Assembly (NCBI GenBank): GCA_038237665.1
Contig: JBBRYK010000009.1
Location: 1 to 61,343, forward strand
Direction of reading: 5' to 3'
DNA from: JBBRYK01 sp038237665
GTDB lineage: Bacteria > Actinomycetota > Thermoleophilia > Gaiellales > Gaiellaceae
Length of the DNA: 61,343 bases
The first letter of the stretch is position 1, and the number at the start of each line of letters is the position of its first letter. Below, piece after piece: positions 50,201-59,477 of the stretch. Below the pieces are notes generated by a model. The model was not told the origin of the DNA and did no database searches. It was given only the letters and a program-made list of their open reading frames with translations. A program made the position numbers and the translations under genes.

Positions 50201-52039
50201 ATGGCCAAGGCCGTCGAGCAGATCGACAACGTCGTCATCCGCTTCGCGGGCGACTCCGGCGACGGCATGCAGCTGACCGGGGCGCATTTCACCAACGAGA
50301 CCGCGATCCTCGGTAACGACCTCTCGACCCTGCCGGACTTCCCGGCGGAGATCCGCGCGCCGGCGGGCTCGCTGCCCGGCGTCTCCGGCTTCCAGATCCA
50401 CTTCGCCGACCACGACATCCTCACTCCCGGCGACCAGCCGCACGTACTCGTGGCGATGAACCCGGCCGCGCTGCGGACCAACATCCGCGACCTGCCCAAG
50501 GGCGGGACGCTGATCGTCAACCGCGACGCCTTCACCGACCGGAACCTCGAGAAGGCGGGCTACACGGCGAACCCGCTCGAGGACGGCTCGGTCGCCGACT
50601 ACCAGGTGCACGAGGTGCCGTTGACGTCGATGACGCTCGAGGCGCTCAAGGAGGTCGATGTCACGAAGGCCGAGGCCGCGCGCGCGAAGAACATGTTCGC
50701 GCTTGGCCTGATGAGCTGGCTCTACACGCGCCCGACCGAGGGCACGATCGCCGCGATCCAGACGAAGTTCGCGAAGCGGCCCGAGATCGTCGAGGCGAAC
50801 ATCCTCGCGTTCAACGCCGGTTACGCCTTCGGCGAGACGACCGAAGGTTTTGCCGTCCAGTACGAGGTCAAGCCGGCCCCGCACCCGCCCGGCCGGTACC
50901 GGAACATCACCGGCAACCAGGCGATCGCGCTCGGGCTGGTTGCGGCTTCGGTGCAGAGCAAGCTGCCGATGTTCCTGGGCGCATACCCGATCACGCCCGC
51001 CTCGGAGATCCTCGAGACGCTCGCCGGCTACAAGCACTTCGGCATCAGGACGTTCCAGGCCGAAGACGAGATCTCCGCAGCGGGTGCGGCACTCGGCGCC
51101 AGCTTCGGCGGAGCGCTGGCGGTGACGACCTCGAGCGGGCCGGGGATCGTGCTCAAGCAGGAGACGATCGGGCTCGGCATCGCGCTCGAGCTGCCGCTCG
51201 TGATCCTCGACATCCAGCGCGCCGGGCCGGCGACGGGAATGCCGACGAAGCCGGAGCAGGCCGACCTGCTGAACGTCATGTTCGGGCGGAACTCCGAGTC
51301 GCCGGTGCCGGTCGTGGCCGCGGCCACCCCGGGCGGCTGCTTCGACGCAGCGATCGAAGCCTGCCGGATCGCGTTGAAGTACCGCACTCCCGTCTTCTGC
51401 CTCTCGGACGCCTACCTCGCCAACGGCTCCGAGCCATGGCTGATCCCGGATCCCGAGAAGCTGCCCGACATCTCCGTCGAGTTCGCCGAGCTGCCGAACG
51501 GCGGCGAGTCGGGGTTCCTCCCGTACCTCCGCGATTCCGAGACGCTCGCGCGGCCGTGGGCGATTCCCGGGACGCCGGGCCTGGAGCATCGGATCGGCGG
51601 CCTCGAGAAGGCCGACGGGACGGGGAACGTCTCGTACGACCCCGACAACCACGACTTCATGGTGCGCATGCGTCAGCAGAAAGTGGAAGCGATCGCGCGC
51701 GACATCCCCGACCTCGAGGTCGACCACCAGGCGGGCGCCGACCTCCTGGTCGTCGGCTGGGGCGGGACGTACGGGCCGATCGCCGCGGCCGTGCGGCGCG
51801 TGCGCGCGGCCGGCGGCAAGGTCGCGCAGGCGCACTTCATGCACCTGAACCCGTTCCCCGAGAACACGGGCCATGTGCTCAAGAGCTACGGCAAGGTCCT
51901 CGCGCCGGAGATGAACCTCGGCCAGCTCTCGAAGCTCCTGCGCGCCGAGTACCTCGTCGATGTGATCGGCTACAACCGCGTGCGCGGGCTGCCGTTCCGG
52001 AGCTCCGAGCTCGCCGAGGCGATCCAGGGGATGCTGTGA
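50201..52039 (+). CDS. korA: 2-oxoacid:ferredoxin oxidoreductase, alpha subunit (gamma-alpha fusion)
   Basis: This 612-residue protein has the gamma domain at its N-terminus (about 1-195, RFAGDSGDGMQLTGAHF) fused to the alpha domain (about 225-612, GNQAIALGLVAASVQSKLP, TTSSGPGIVLKQE). With KorB it oxidises 2-oxoglutarate or another 2-oxoacid to the acyl-CoA and reduces ferredoxin. This two-subunit form is the oxygen-tolerant type found in actinobacteria. The stop overlaps a small gene, which in turn overlaps korB. The substrate is inferred from the family. Confidence 0.93.
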   Translation: MAKAVEQIDNVVIRFAGDSGDGMQLTGAHFTNETAILGNDLSTLPDFPAEIRAPAGSLPGVSGFQIHFADHDILTPGDQPHVLVAMNPAALRTNIRDLPKGGTLIVNRDAFTDRNLEKAGYTANPLEDGSVADYQVHEVPLTSMTLEALKEVDVTKAEAARAKNMFALGLMSWLYTRPTEGTIAAIQTKFAKRPEIVEANILAFNAGYAFGETTEGFAVQYEVKPAPHPPGRYRNITGNQAIALGLVAASVQSKLPMFLGAYPITPASEILETLAGYKHFGIRTFQAEDEISAAGAALGASFGGALAVTTSSGPGIVLKQETIGLGIALELPLVILDIQRAGPATGMPTKPEQADLLNVMFGRNSESPVPVVAAATPGGCFDAAIEACRIALKYRTPVFCLSDAYLANGSEPWLIPDPEKLPDISVEFAELPNGGESGFLPYLRDSETLARPWAIPGTPGLEHRIGGLEKADGTGNVSYDPDNHDFMVRMRQQKVEAIARDIPDLEVDHQAGADLLVVGWGGTYGPIAAAVRRVRAAGGKVAQAHFMHLNPFPENTGHVLKSYGKVLAPEMNLGQLSKLLRAEYLVDVIGYNRVRGLPFRSSELAEAIQGML

Positions 52040-52353
52040 ACCGGCTCCCGCTGATCGGCGGCTGCACGCTCTCCCCGGACGGGCTCGACCAGCAGCGCGA
52101 GCGAGCGCGACGCTCGAGCTCGAGCGTCGCGGACGTCGAGCTGGGGCAGGAGTATCTGGCCGTCCGCTTCGGCCCGGAGGTCGACGACGAGCTGGTGGCG
52201 GAGCTCGTCGCGGTCGAGAGCGAGTGCTGCTCGTTCTTCTCGATCCGCTACGACGCCGAGAAGCGCGCGCTCAGGCTGACGGTCGAAGACGAGCAGCGGC
52301 GGCCGGCGCTCGCTGCCTTCGCAGGGGCGTTCCGGCACGGGAACGAGCCGTGA
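52036..52353 (+). CDS. Small Cys-Cys protein between korA and korB
   Basis: This 105-residue protein is translated from GTG 52036 and overlaps korA and korB by four bases on each side (GTGA twice). Its core is VAELVAVESECCSFFSIRYD (about residues 55-74) with an adjacent cysteine pair, a pattern seen in small metal- or thiol-binding proteins; one more cysteine is near the N-terminus (GGCTLS). The tight coupling suggests that it acts on the KorAB complex, perhaps in cluster assembly or oxygen protection, but there is no direct evidence. No named family is recognised. Confidence 0.75.
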   Translation: MNRLPLIGGCTLSPDGLDQQRERARRSSSSVADVELGQEYLAVRFGPEVDDELVAELVAVESECCSFFSIRYDAEKRALRLTVEDEQRRPALAAFAGAFRHGNEP

Positions 52354-53303
52354 GCGAGAACGGGCAGAGCAACGGCGGGGGCGGGCTGATCCAGCTCACC
52401 GCCAAGGACTTCAAGACCGACCAGGAGGTGCGCTGGTGCCCGGGCTGCGGGGACTACGCGATCCTCGCGGCCGTGCAGGGCTTCATGCCCGAGCTCGGCA
52501 TCCAGCGCGAGCGCATGGTCTTCATCTCCGGGATCGGCTGCGCTGCGCGCTTCCCGTACTACATGCAGACGTACGGGATGCACTCGATCCACGGCCGTGC
52601 ACCCGCGATCGCGACGGGACTGGCGACGTCGCGCCCCGACCTGTCGGTCTGGGTCGTCTCCGGAGACGGCGATGCGCTCTCGATCGGCGGCAACCACCTG
52701 ATCCACGCGCTCCGCCGGAACGTCAACTTCAAGCTCCTGCTCTTCAACAACGAGATCTACGGGCTGACGAAGGGCCAGTACTCGCCGACCTCGAAGGTCG
52801 GGAAGGTGACGAAGTCGACTCCGATGGGCTCGCTCGACTACCCGTTCAACCCGCTGAGCCTGGCGATCGGCGCCGAAGCGACGTTCGTCGCGCGCGCGAT
52901 CGACACCGACCGCAAGCACCTGACGACGGTGCTGCGCCGCGCCGCCGAGCACAAGGGCACGGCCTTCGTCGAGATCTACCAGAACTGCAACATCTACAAC
53001 GACGGCGCGTTCGACTTCGTTCGCGAGGAGGAGGAGAACCGTCTCTACCTCGAGCACGGGCAGCCGGTCGGCGATACGGGCCTGGTCCACGATGAGCGAG
53101 CCGAGGATCCGGCGCAGGCGTTCGCACTGTCGCGAATCACCTGGGAGACGCATGGGAAGGTGCCGCTCGGTGTGTTCCGGGCCGTGCAGCGGCCGGTGTA
53201 CGACGAACTGATGGCGGAGCAGCTGGAGGCCGCGGTCGAGAAACGAGGCGTGGGCGACCTGGGCGCGCTCCTCAACGCCGGCGACACCTGGGAAATCGGC
53301 TAG
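52350..53303 (+). CDS. korB: 2-oxoacid:ferredoxin oxidoreductase, beta subunit
   Basis: This 317-residue subunit binds thiamine diphosphate and the iron-sulfur cluster. The cluster cysteines are in RWCPGCGDYAIL and further in FISGIGCAARFP. The TPP-binding motif is VVSGDGDALSIGGNHLIHAL, continued by FNNEIYGLTKGQYSPTS. The C-terminal tail of about 70 residues is typical of aerobic KorB. The GTG overlaps the stop of the small Cys-Cys gene, so korA, that gene and korB are one coupled operon. Confidence 0.94.
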   Translation: MSENGQSNGGGGLIQLTAKDFKTDQEVRWCPGCGDYAILAAVQGFMPELGIQRERMVFISGIGCAARFPYYMQTYGMHSIHGRAPAIATGLATSRPDLSVWVVSGDGDALSIGGNHLIHALRRNVNFKLLLFNNEIYGLTKGQYSPTSKVGKVTKSTPMGSLDYPFNPLSLAIGAEATFVARAIDTDRKHLTTVLRRAAEHKGTAFVEIYQNCNIYNDGAFDFVREEEENRLYLEHGQPVGDTGLVHDERAEDPAQAFALSRITWETHGKVPLGVFRAVQRPVYDELMAEQLEAAVEKRGVGDLGALLNAGDTWEIG

Positions 53304-53330
53304 CAGCGAATCGGGCGGGGACGTGGGGCC

Positions 53331-53350
53331 GCTAGGTCCTAGACCCTAGC
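53331..53350. repeat. Three tandem 7-bp CTAG repeats
   Basis: Beginning at 53332, the sequence reads CTAGGTC, CTAGACC, CTAGCCG: three copies of CTAGNNC with a 7-bp period. The outer ones also form a 6-bp inverted repeat (GCTAGG/CCTAGC). It sits between korB and the HYR surface-protein gene. It could be a regulator site for the latter or a weak terminator. Confidence 0.4.
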
Positions 53351-53448
53351 CGAAAGTCGAGTAGGCCAAGCTGCCCGCCCCGCTTACCATCGGTCACGGG
53401 TCAAGGGGGGCCGCTGCGATTCGAGCGAACGTCAAAAGAGGGGTGCGA

Positions 53449-56058
53449 GTGAGGAGTCGCGCCCGCCTGGTCCTGCTCACGAGCGCATGTTTCGCCTTGC
53501 TCCTACTCGTCGCGCCCACGGCGGTCGCCGACAAACCGATCCTGAAGGTGGAGGACGCGGTCGTGGAGGCGACCGGCCCGAGCGGGGCCGCGGTCACGTA
53601 CAAGATCACGGCGACGGACGACAACGGTCCGCCGACGGTCACGTGCCAGCCGGCGGACGGCAGCACCTTCCCGCTCGGCAAAACCCAGGCCAAATGCACC
53701 GCGGTCGACACGGTCACGGGTCAGTCGGCGACCGCCACGTTCCAGGTCACCGTCCGCGACACGACGCCGCCGACCATTACCGTTCCGAGCGGCGCGACCG
53801 CCGAGGCGACCGGGCCTTCGGGCGCGACGGTGACCTATTCCACCTCCGCGTTCGACACCGTGAGCGGCGCCTTGACGCCGAGCTGCGACAAGCCCTCCGG
53901 CAGCAGCTTCGCTCTCGGCCAGACCACCGTAACGTGCACGGCGACAGACGCGGCCGGACGTACGGCCAGCGCCGCGTTTGCCGTCACGGTCAAGGACACG
54001 ACGCCTCCGGTCGTCATCGTGCCGGGAGACGTCAGCGCCGAGGCGACGGGGTCCTCGGGCGCGACGGTTACCTATGCCGGCGTCTCCGCATCGGACGCCG
54101 TCAGCGGGGCTCTCACGCCGACCTGCGATCGGGCCTCCGGGAGCACGTTCCCGCTCGGATCGACGACGGTGAGCTGCAGCGCGAGCGACGGGTCCGGCAA
54201 CAAAGGGAGCGCCGGCTTCACCGTCACCGTCAAGGATACGAAGCCGCCGACGATCACCGTCCCAAGCGGCATCACGGCCGAGGCGACCGGTCCGTCAGGC
54301 GCTTCAGCTACCTACGCCGTGAGCGCTACGGACACCGTCAGCGGGAGCCTGACGCCGAGCTGCGACAGGTCTTCCGGGAGCACGTTCCCGGTCGGGGCGA
54401 CGACGGTGAGCTGCACGGCAACCGATGGCTCCGGCAACAGCGCTAGCGCCACCTTCATCGTCACCGTCAAGGACACGAAGCCGCCGACGATCACCGTACC
54501 GAGCGGCGTCACGGCCGAAGCGACCGAGGCCGCGGGCGCCCAGGTCACCTATACCGTGAGTGCCAAAGACACGGTCAGCGGGAGCGTGACACCGAGGTGC
54601 GATAGGGCCTCCGGGAGCAAGTTCCCACTTGGCGTGACCACGGTGAGCTGCACGGCGACCGACGCTTCCGGCAACAGCGCGAGCGCGAGCTTCAAGGTGA
54701 CCGTGCAGGACACGAAGCCGCCGACGCTCACCGTCCCGAGTGGCGTCACCGCCGAGGCGACCAACGCTTCGGGCGCCGTCGTCAACTACACCGTGACCGG
54801 GACGGACGCCGTCAGCGGCACCGTGACGCCGAGCTGCGACAAGGCGTCCGGCAGCGTCTTCCCGCTGGGAACGACGACCGTCAAGTGCAAGGCGACCGAC
54901 GGCGCCGGCAACAGTGCGAGCGAGAGTTTCGGGGTGACGGTCAAGGACACGACGCCGCCGGCCTTCAAAACCCTGCCGGGGGATGTCGTCGCGGAAGCGG
55001 TCGATTCGGGCGGGTCGACGGTCACGTACGCGGGCGCAACCGCCGTGGACGCCGTAGACGGAGCGATCCTACCGAGCTGTGCGCCGGCCTCGGGCTCGAA
55101 GTTCCCGATCGGGACCACGACCGTGAGCTGCCGCGCCACGGACTCGCGCGGCAATTCGCGCTCCGCATCGTTCTTCGTCGCCGTCGTCGACACGACTCCC
55201 CCGGTGCTGACGGTGCCCGGGCCGATTACGGTCTCCTCGCAGGGCGGCGAGAGCGTGGCGACGAGCGCAGCCGCGATCGCCGCCTTCCTGGGCGGCGCAA
55301 CGGCGCGTGACATCATCGACGGCGCGCTGCCGGTGACGAACGACGCGCAGGCCGTCTTCGGTCTCGGGACGACGACGGTGACCTTCGCCGCCACGGACAA
55401 GGCCGGGAACTCGGTCACCTCGAGGTCGACCGTCACGGTCGTGAAGGAAGCGGTACCGCCCACGGCGCCGCTCGACCGGACGCCGCCCGATGACGTCCGC
55501 GGCCTTCGAGCGAGGGCGGGAGTCGGAAACGTCACGCTGAACTGGCAACGGCCGGGTGCCCCCGACTTCGATCACGTCGTCATCCTGCGCTCGACGCGAA
55601 CGTCGACCGAGCGGCCGGTCTATACGGGGGCTTCGCTCCGGTACGTCGACCGCTCCCTTACAGGGGGCGTCGACTATCGCTACGTCGTGGTCACCTACGA
55701 TCACGCGGGGAACCGCTCGGCCGGGGTGGCTGCCCTGGCCGCGCCGAAAGCTCTGATGCTGCTCAGCCCCGCCGACGGTGCGCGGCTGACCCGGCCGCCG
55801 CTCCTGCGGTGGGTGCACGTCGAGGGCGCCTCGTACTACAACGTGCAGCTATTGCTCGGCAACGTGAAGGTGCTGAGCGCATGGCTCACGGCGACCCAGC
55901 TGCAGCTTTCGTCCAGATGGGTCTACGCCGGCCGCCACCGGCGGCTCGCGCAGGGGTTCTATCGCTGGTACGTCTTCCCCGGCTTCGGGCCGCGCTCGGC
56001 GAACAAGTACGGCCCGACGCTTGGCGGAAGCACGTTCTGGGTCGTCGCAGGGAAGTAG
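53449..56058 (+). CDS. Secreted HYR-repeat surface protein with fibronectin-like C-terminus
   Basis: This 869-residue protein has a signal peptide (about 1-26, ending in APTAVADK) and seven to eight HYR-type immunoglobulin-like repeats of about 79 residues. Each starts with D-T-x-P-P and contains TVPSGVTAEATG and FPLGTTTVSCTATD-like blocks. The repeats lie in 237-bp DNA units. A fibronectin III-like domain (about 665-760) and a final sandwich domain (about 765-869) follow. Such proteins act in adhesion or as spacers on the cell surface; there is no LPxTG or membrane anchor. GTG 53449 fits the ribosome site AGAGGGG better than GTG 53443. Confidence 0.87.
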   Translation: MRSRARLVLLTSACFALLLLVAPTAVADKPILKVEDAVVEATGPSGAAVTYKITATDDNGPPTVTCQPADGSTFPLGKTQAKCTAVDTVTGQSATATFQVTVRDTTPPTITVPSGATAEATGPSGATVTYSTSAFDTVSGALTPSCDKPSGSSFALGQTTVTCTATDAAGRTASAAFAVTVKDTTPPVVIVPGDVSAEATGSSGATVTYAGVSASDAVSGALTPTCDRASGSTFPLGSTTVSCSASDGSGNKGSAGFTVTVKDTKPPTITVPSGITAEATGPSGASATYAVSATDTVSGSLTPSCDRSSGSTFPVGATTVSCTATDGSGNSASATFIVTVKDTKPPTITVPSGVTAEATEAAGAQVTYTVSAKDTVSGSVTPRCDRASGSKFPLGVTTVSCTATDASGNSASASFKVTVQDTKPPTLTVPSGVTAEATNASGAVVNYTVTGTDAVSGTVTPSCDKASGSVFPLGTTTVKCKATDGAGNSASESFGVTVKDTTPPAFKTLPGDVVAEAVDSGGSTVTYAGATAVDAVDGAILPSCAPASGSKFPIGTTTVSCRATDSRGNSRSASFFVAVVDTTPPVLTVPGPITVSSQGGESVATSAAAIAAFLGGATARDIIDGALPVTNDAQAVFGLGTTTVTFAATDKAGNSVTSRSTVTVVKEAVPPTAPLDRTPPDDVRGLRARAGVGNVTLNWQRPGAPDFDHVVILRSTRTSTERPVYTGASLRYVDRSLTGGVDYRYVVVTYDHAGNRSAGVAALAAPKALMLLSPADGARLTRPPLLRWVHVEGASYYNVQLLLGNVKVLSAWLTATQLQLSSRWVYAGRHRRLAQGFYRWYVFPGFGPRSANKYGPTLGGSTFWVVAGK

Positions 56059-56059
56059 T

Positions 56060-57259
56060 GTGAGCTCTCGACCTGGGCCGCGGCTTCGTGGATTCGTCGT
56101 GGGGTCTCGGATCGGCGTCGCCGTGGCGTGCGTGGCAGTGGTCGGTTACGCCTGCTCGCAGGCGCTTGCCGAGGACCCTCCGCCCCCGACGGATCCGACG
56201 GTGACGGCGCCGCCGCCGGTGACGGCGACCGGGCCGGTAACGACCGTTTCCTCGCCCCCGCCGCCTCCGCCCCCGCCCGTGAAGCCCGACCCCGCGCCGC
56301 CGCCGGCGCGAAAGGCGGTGGTCGTCCCGAAGCCGCGCCTCGCACCGGCGGCCCCGCCCGCTCGACCCCAGGCCGCGCGTCCGACTCCCTCTCCGTCCCC
56401 GCCGCCTCCTCCTGCTGCGCCGCCCTACCGGCCGCCTGCCCAATCCTCGTATGTGCCGCCCGCGAGTGCGCCGTTGCCGTCGGCCCGCGTCCGGCCGAAG
56501 CCGAAAGCGCGGCCGCACCGGCGGCTGCCGGTCGCCAAGGCGCGGCCCGCGCCCTTCCGCGCGGCCAAGCTGCCGCCGCGGTCGAAACCGGCACGCGCGG
56601 CGGCTACGACGGCCGCAGTTCGCCAGCGGGCGAGACGGAACCCCGGGAATGCGGTCGCGGCAGGCCCGGCCGTGGCGCTCGGGACGACCGACAAAGGACG
56701 AGCGAGCTACACGCTGATCCTCCTGGGCCTCCTTGGCGCGACCACTGTCCTGGTCGGGCTCGTCGGGGCGCGCCGTGCACTCGGTGGCGCGCCGGCGACG
56801 ATCGAAGTGCCGCGCCGGCGTCCCGCTCCTGTTCTGCCTCCTCGCCCAGCTCGTGCTCCGGCGCCGCCTGCGACCGCGCCGGCGCGTGCCCCTGATCCGC
56901 CCCCGGCCTCGCTTCCGGTGCCGGCTCCGCTGCCGGCACCGCCTTCGCTCCCGGCACCACCCAGCCGGCCTGAGGAAGGGACCTGGGAAACGTGCGAGAT
57001 CACCTGGTGGCGCGGCTACGTCAAGTCCGACTTCTACGCCACCGCGACGACAGCGGACGGTTACCCGACAGACGTGGCGAGGTCGCCCGCTTTCAAGTGG
57101 CGGGGCACGGACGAACCGCCGTCGACCGACGCGATCGGCGCTGCGCATGCCGCGCTCGTCGACAAGCTCCTGGATCAGGGTTGGGAAGAGTGCGATGTGG
57201 GCGACGCCTGGTATCGGCGGCGCTATCGCCGGAGCCTCGAGGGTCCGGCCGAGGCGTAG
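56060..57259 (+). CDS. Proline-rich bitopic membrane protein
   Basis: This 399-residue protein has an N-terminal hydrophobic segment (about 15-36), a proline-rich region (about 38-140, with many P runs), a basic stretch (about 145-200), a second transmembrane helix (about 214-236), another proline-rich linker and a C-terminal globular domain (about 308-399) rich in aromatic residues (ETCEITWWRGYVKSDFYA). It starts one base after the HYR gene's stop, so the two are co-transcribed and probably work together at the surface. The C-terminal domain has no recognised name. Confidence 0.72.
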   Translation: MSSRPGPRLRGFVVGSRIGVAVACVAVVGYACSQALAEDPPPPTDPTVTAPPPVTATGPVTTVSSPPPPPPPPVKPDPAPPPARKAVVVPKPRLAPAAPPARPQAARPTPSPSPPPPPAAPPYRPPAQSSYVPPASAPLPSARVRPKPKARPHRRLPVAKARPAPFRAAKLPPRSKPARAAATTAAVRQRARRNPGNAVAAGPAVALGTTDKGRASYTLILLGLLGATTVLVGLVGARRALGGAPATIEVPRRRPAPVLPPRPARAPAPPATAPARAPDPPPASLPVPAPLPAPPSLPAPPSRPEEGTWETCEITWWRGYVKSDFYATATTADGYPTDVARSPAFKWRGTDEPPSTDAIGAAHAALVDKLLDQGWEECDVGDAWYRRRYRRSLEGPAEA

Positions 57260-57338
57260 TCGCAGCAGAGATCGGCAGCCTCGGCTGCGCCGAGAGGACG
57301 TCGTTGCGCGCGCTCGGGCGGTGCGGCAGGCTACCGGT

Positions 57339-57881
57339 GTGGTTCCCGAAGCGCCGCTCGAATCGACCGAACACGGACTCGTTCCTCACGGGGAGGGCTG
57401 GTTCGTCCTCAATGCGCGTGAGGCGCGCTGGCGCCCCGGCGAGGGGCGAGGCGCCTACTGCGTTTTCGAGGGTGAGCCAGAGTTTTCGCAGTTGGGGATC
57501 CATCTCGTCGCCCTCGCGCCGGGCGAGCCGATGGCCATGTACCACTGGGAGGCCGATCAGGAGGACTTCCTCGTGCTCGCCGGAGAGGCGCTGCTGATCG
57601 TCGAGGGCGAGGAGCGCCCGCTCCGGCAATGGGACTTCGTGCATTGCCCTGAGGGGACGAAGCATGTGATCGTGGGGGCCGGGGACGCGCCCTGTCTGGT
57701 GCTCGCGGTCGGGGCCCGCGACCGCTCGACCGGCCCGGACTGGGGCGGTTACACCATCGACGAGGCCGCGCTGCGCCACGGCGCCGGCGTCGAGCACGAG
57801 ACGACCGATCCTGAGCAGGCATACGCGCGCTTCTCCCCGCGCCAACCAGCTCGGTACCGCGAGGGCTGGCTTCCCGAGTAG
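57339..57881 (+). CDS. Cupin domain protein
   Basis: This 180-residue protein has a double-stranded beta-helix. The first cupin motif is MAMYHWEADQEDFLVLAGEA and the second CPEGTKHVIVGAGDAPCLVL, with candidate metal ligands His, Glu and His. Members of this group bind sugars or act as small isomerases or oxygenases. The GTG at 57339 follows a weak ribosome site (GGCAGG). About 80 bases separate it from the proline-rich protein gene, so it may have its own promoter. The function is unknown. Confidence 0.82.
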   Translation: MVPEAPLESTEHGLVPHGEGWFVLNAREARWRPGEGRGAYCVFEGEPEFSQLGIHLVALAPGEPMAMYHWEADQEDFLVLAGEALLIVEGEERPLRQWDFVHCPEGTKHVIVGAGDAPCLVLAVGARDRSTGPDWGGYTIDEAALRHGAGVEHETTDPEQAYARFSPRQPARYREGWLPE

Positions 57882-57909
57882 CTGTTCTCCGACGACCGTC
57901 ACAATCGGT

Positions 57910-58041
57910 GTGTGCAGGCATTCGGGTGGCCGCGACTTTTGCTTCCTCTCCACCGACCTCGCCAACCCGACATCGAATTCCATCTATCGGCGGATCGGCT
58001 ACAGACCGGTCACCGAGGTCGAAGAGTGGACGTTCGAGTAG
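57910..58041 (+). pseudogene. C-terminal remnant of a GNAT acetyltransferase
   Basis: The frame ending at TAG 58039-58041 encodes FCFLSTDLANPTSNSIYRRI and GYRPVTEVEEWTF, which is the end of a GNAT acetyltransferase (the NPTSNxIYRRIGYRP block). The acetyl-CoA-binding half and everything before it are missing. No ribosome site or start fits, so it is a deletion remnant. Confidence 0.7.
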
Positions 58042-58048
58042 TACCGCC

Positions 58049-58380
58049 TCATTCGAGCGTCTGAGCGACTGCGCGCCGCAGCACGACCGAGAACCACCTG
58101 TCGAAGTCCGGGCGTGCTTCCCCCGGCAGGTGGTCTCGCTGCCGTGCCCAGGCGAACGTGTGGCCGAACGTGCCCACACGGATCGCGAGCGCGAACGCGT
58201 CCTCGAGACCGCGACCCCACGGCTCCAGATACGCGTCGCGGAGTCGCGTGAACCAGGGATCGCTCGGCGGCAGCTTGTTCACCTCCTCGAGGAACCGGAA
58301 GGTGACGACGAGCGACGCGAAGGTGGAGATCGACGCGTCGCACCAGGCCGCTGCGTGCACCTTGACAGTGTCAGGAAGGA
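58049..58380 (-). pseudogene. C-terminal remnant of an APH-like phosphotransferase
   Basis: The minus-strand frame contains AAWCDASISTFASLVVTFRF followed by LRDAYLEPWGRGLEDAFALA, which resembles the C-terminal part of aminoglycoside-phosphotransferase-like proteins (the WGDASxSHPF and RDAYLEPW blocks). The kinase N-lobe and catalytic loop are absent; the sequence further upstream in this frame does not match. It abuts the GNAT remnant tail to tail. Confidence 0.5.
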
Positions 58381-58470
58381 TGCGGGACACTGCTCGTAAC
58401 GAAGGTGACTTATCCGGACTAGCGGCGTCGACGGTGAGATCGTGGTTTCCAAGGCGGAGTTGGGCTGCGG

Positions 58471-59335
58471 ATGAGGCTTTGGCTGGGGATAGGGGTGGCG
58501 GTTGCCGCGGTTGCTGCGACTGGCGCGTTCGGTGGCTCGGGCGGGCGGCTGCTCGAGGGCAACGGCGCGTCAGCTCGTTGAACAGCACCGCCTGAACAGT
58601 TTCCTGTTGCCAAACCCGGTCGCCCAGGTGCTCTGCGGTGCGTTCACTGGTCCAGGTAGTGAAGCGATGGCGATCACGATCTATGCACCCACGTGCTGGC
58701 CGATCCAGCGCTGGGCGGTGTTCAGTTTCACGCGCGGCGTATGGAAGCTCGTCCTGGATCAGCCCACGTACCTTGATCCTCCTCTGGTTGCGATTGGGTC
58801 CGATATCCGGGAGACGACAGACGTGCACCGGACAGGCGACCCACGCTGCATCCCTAGCGGTGGCTCTCGTGCGCGCCTCTGGCATTGGAACGGAGCACGC
58901 CTCGTTGCCGGCCCCTGGAAGCAGGTAACGCCTCCGACGTCGTCAGTGACGAACGATCGTTTCAAGACGCCTTCCGGGAACATCGTCTGCGAGTACTTCT
59001 TTAACTTCCAGCAGACACCCGGCACCCGCCCGGAGTCGGTCATTCGATGTGGGATCCACAGCGGACTCAAGCCTCCGCCACCTCTCCGACCGTGCCGGGA
59101 GGGCGACTACACGGACAAGTTCGTCGGTCTGAGTACTACGGGCAGCGTGTTCGTGCAGGCGTGTGCGGGCGACCCCGGCCCGTTCGTCGGGGAAGGCAGC
59201 ACGCGGGTGCTTGCCTACGGCAAGACGTGGAGCGGCGGTGGCCTGCGCTGCTCGTCCGCGGCCACCGGTTTGACCTGCCGCAACACGAGCGGCCACGGGT
59301 TCTCCCTCAACCGTGAGCGCTGGCGCTCGTTCTAG
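58471..59335 (+). pseudogene. Secreted hypothetical protein with a frameshift near codon 34
   Basis: ATG 58471 begins a signal peptide (MRLWLGIGVAVAAVAATGAF) but this frame stops at 58581. The rest of the protein continues in another frame from about 58568 (ARQLVEQHRLNSF) to 59335, with NPVAQVLCGAFTGPGSEAMA, APTCWPIQRWAVFSF and IVCEYFFNF blocks and eight or so cysteines. A one- or two-base indel near 58568 would restore a protein of about 287 residues. It is either a recent pseudogene or a sequencing error. The mature part is an unnamed secreted domain. Confidence 0.62.
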
Positions 59336-59477
59336 CGCCGCATCGCGACCCGTCCAGGACACCCGACGATCCGCGGCCCAGGGCGCCAAGATTTTACGGG
59401 CCCATGACGTGAACCGGATGTGCGTCGCACATTGGCGCTCTAGCCTCGACCGGTCACTCGAAGCTGGGAGGTACTGC

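Noticed and set aside
53835..55535. Regularly spaced 78-residue minus-strand frames across the HYR gene
   Set aside because: Their 237-bp spacing only mirrors the sense repeats; no ribosome sites or conserved motifs of their own.
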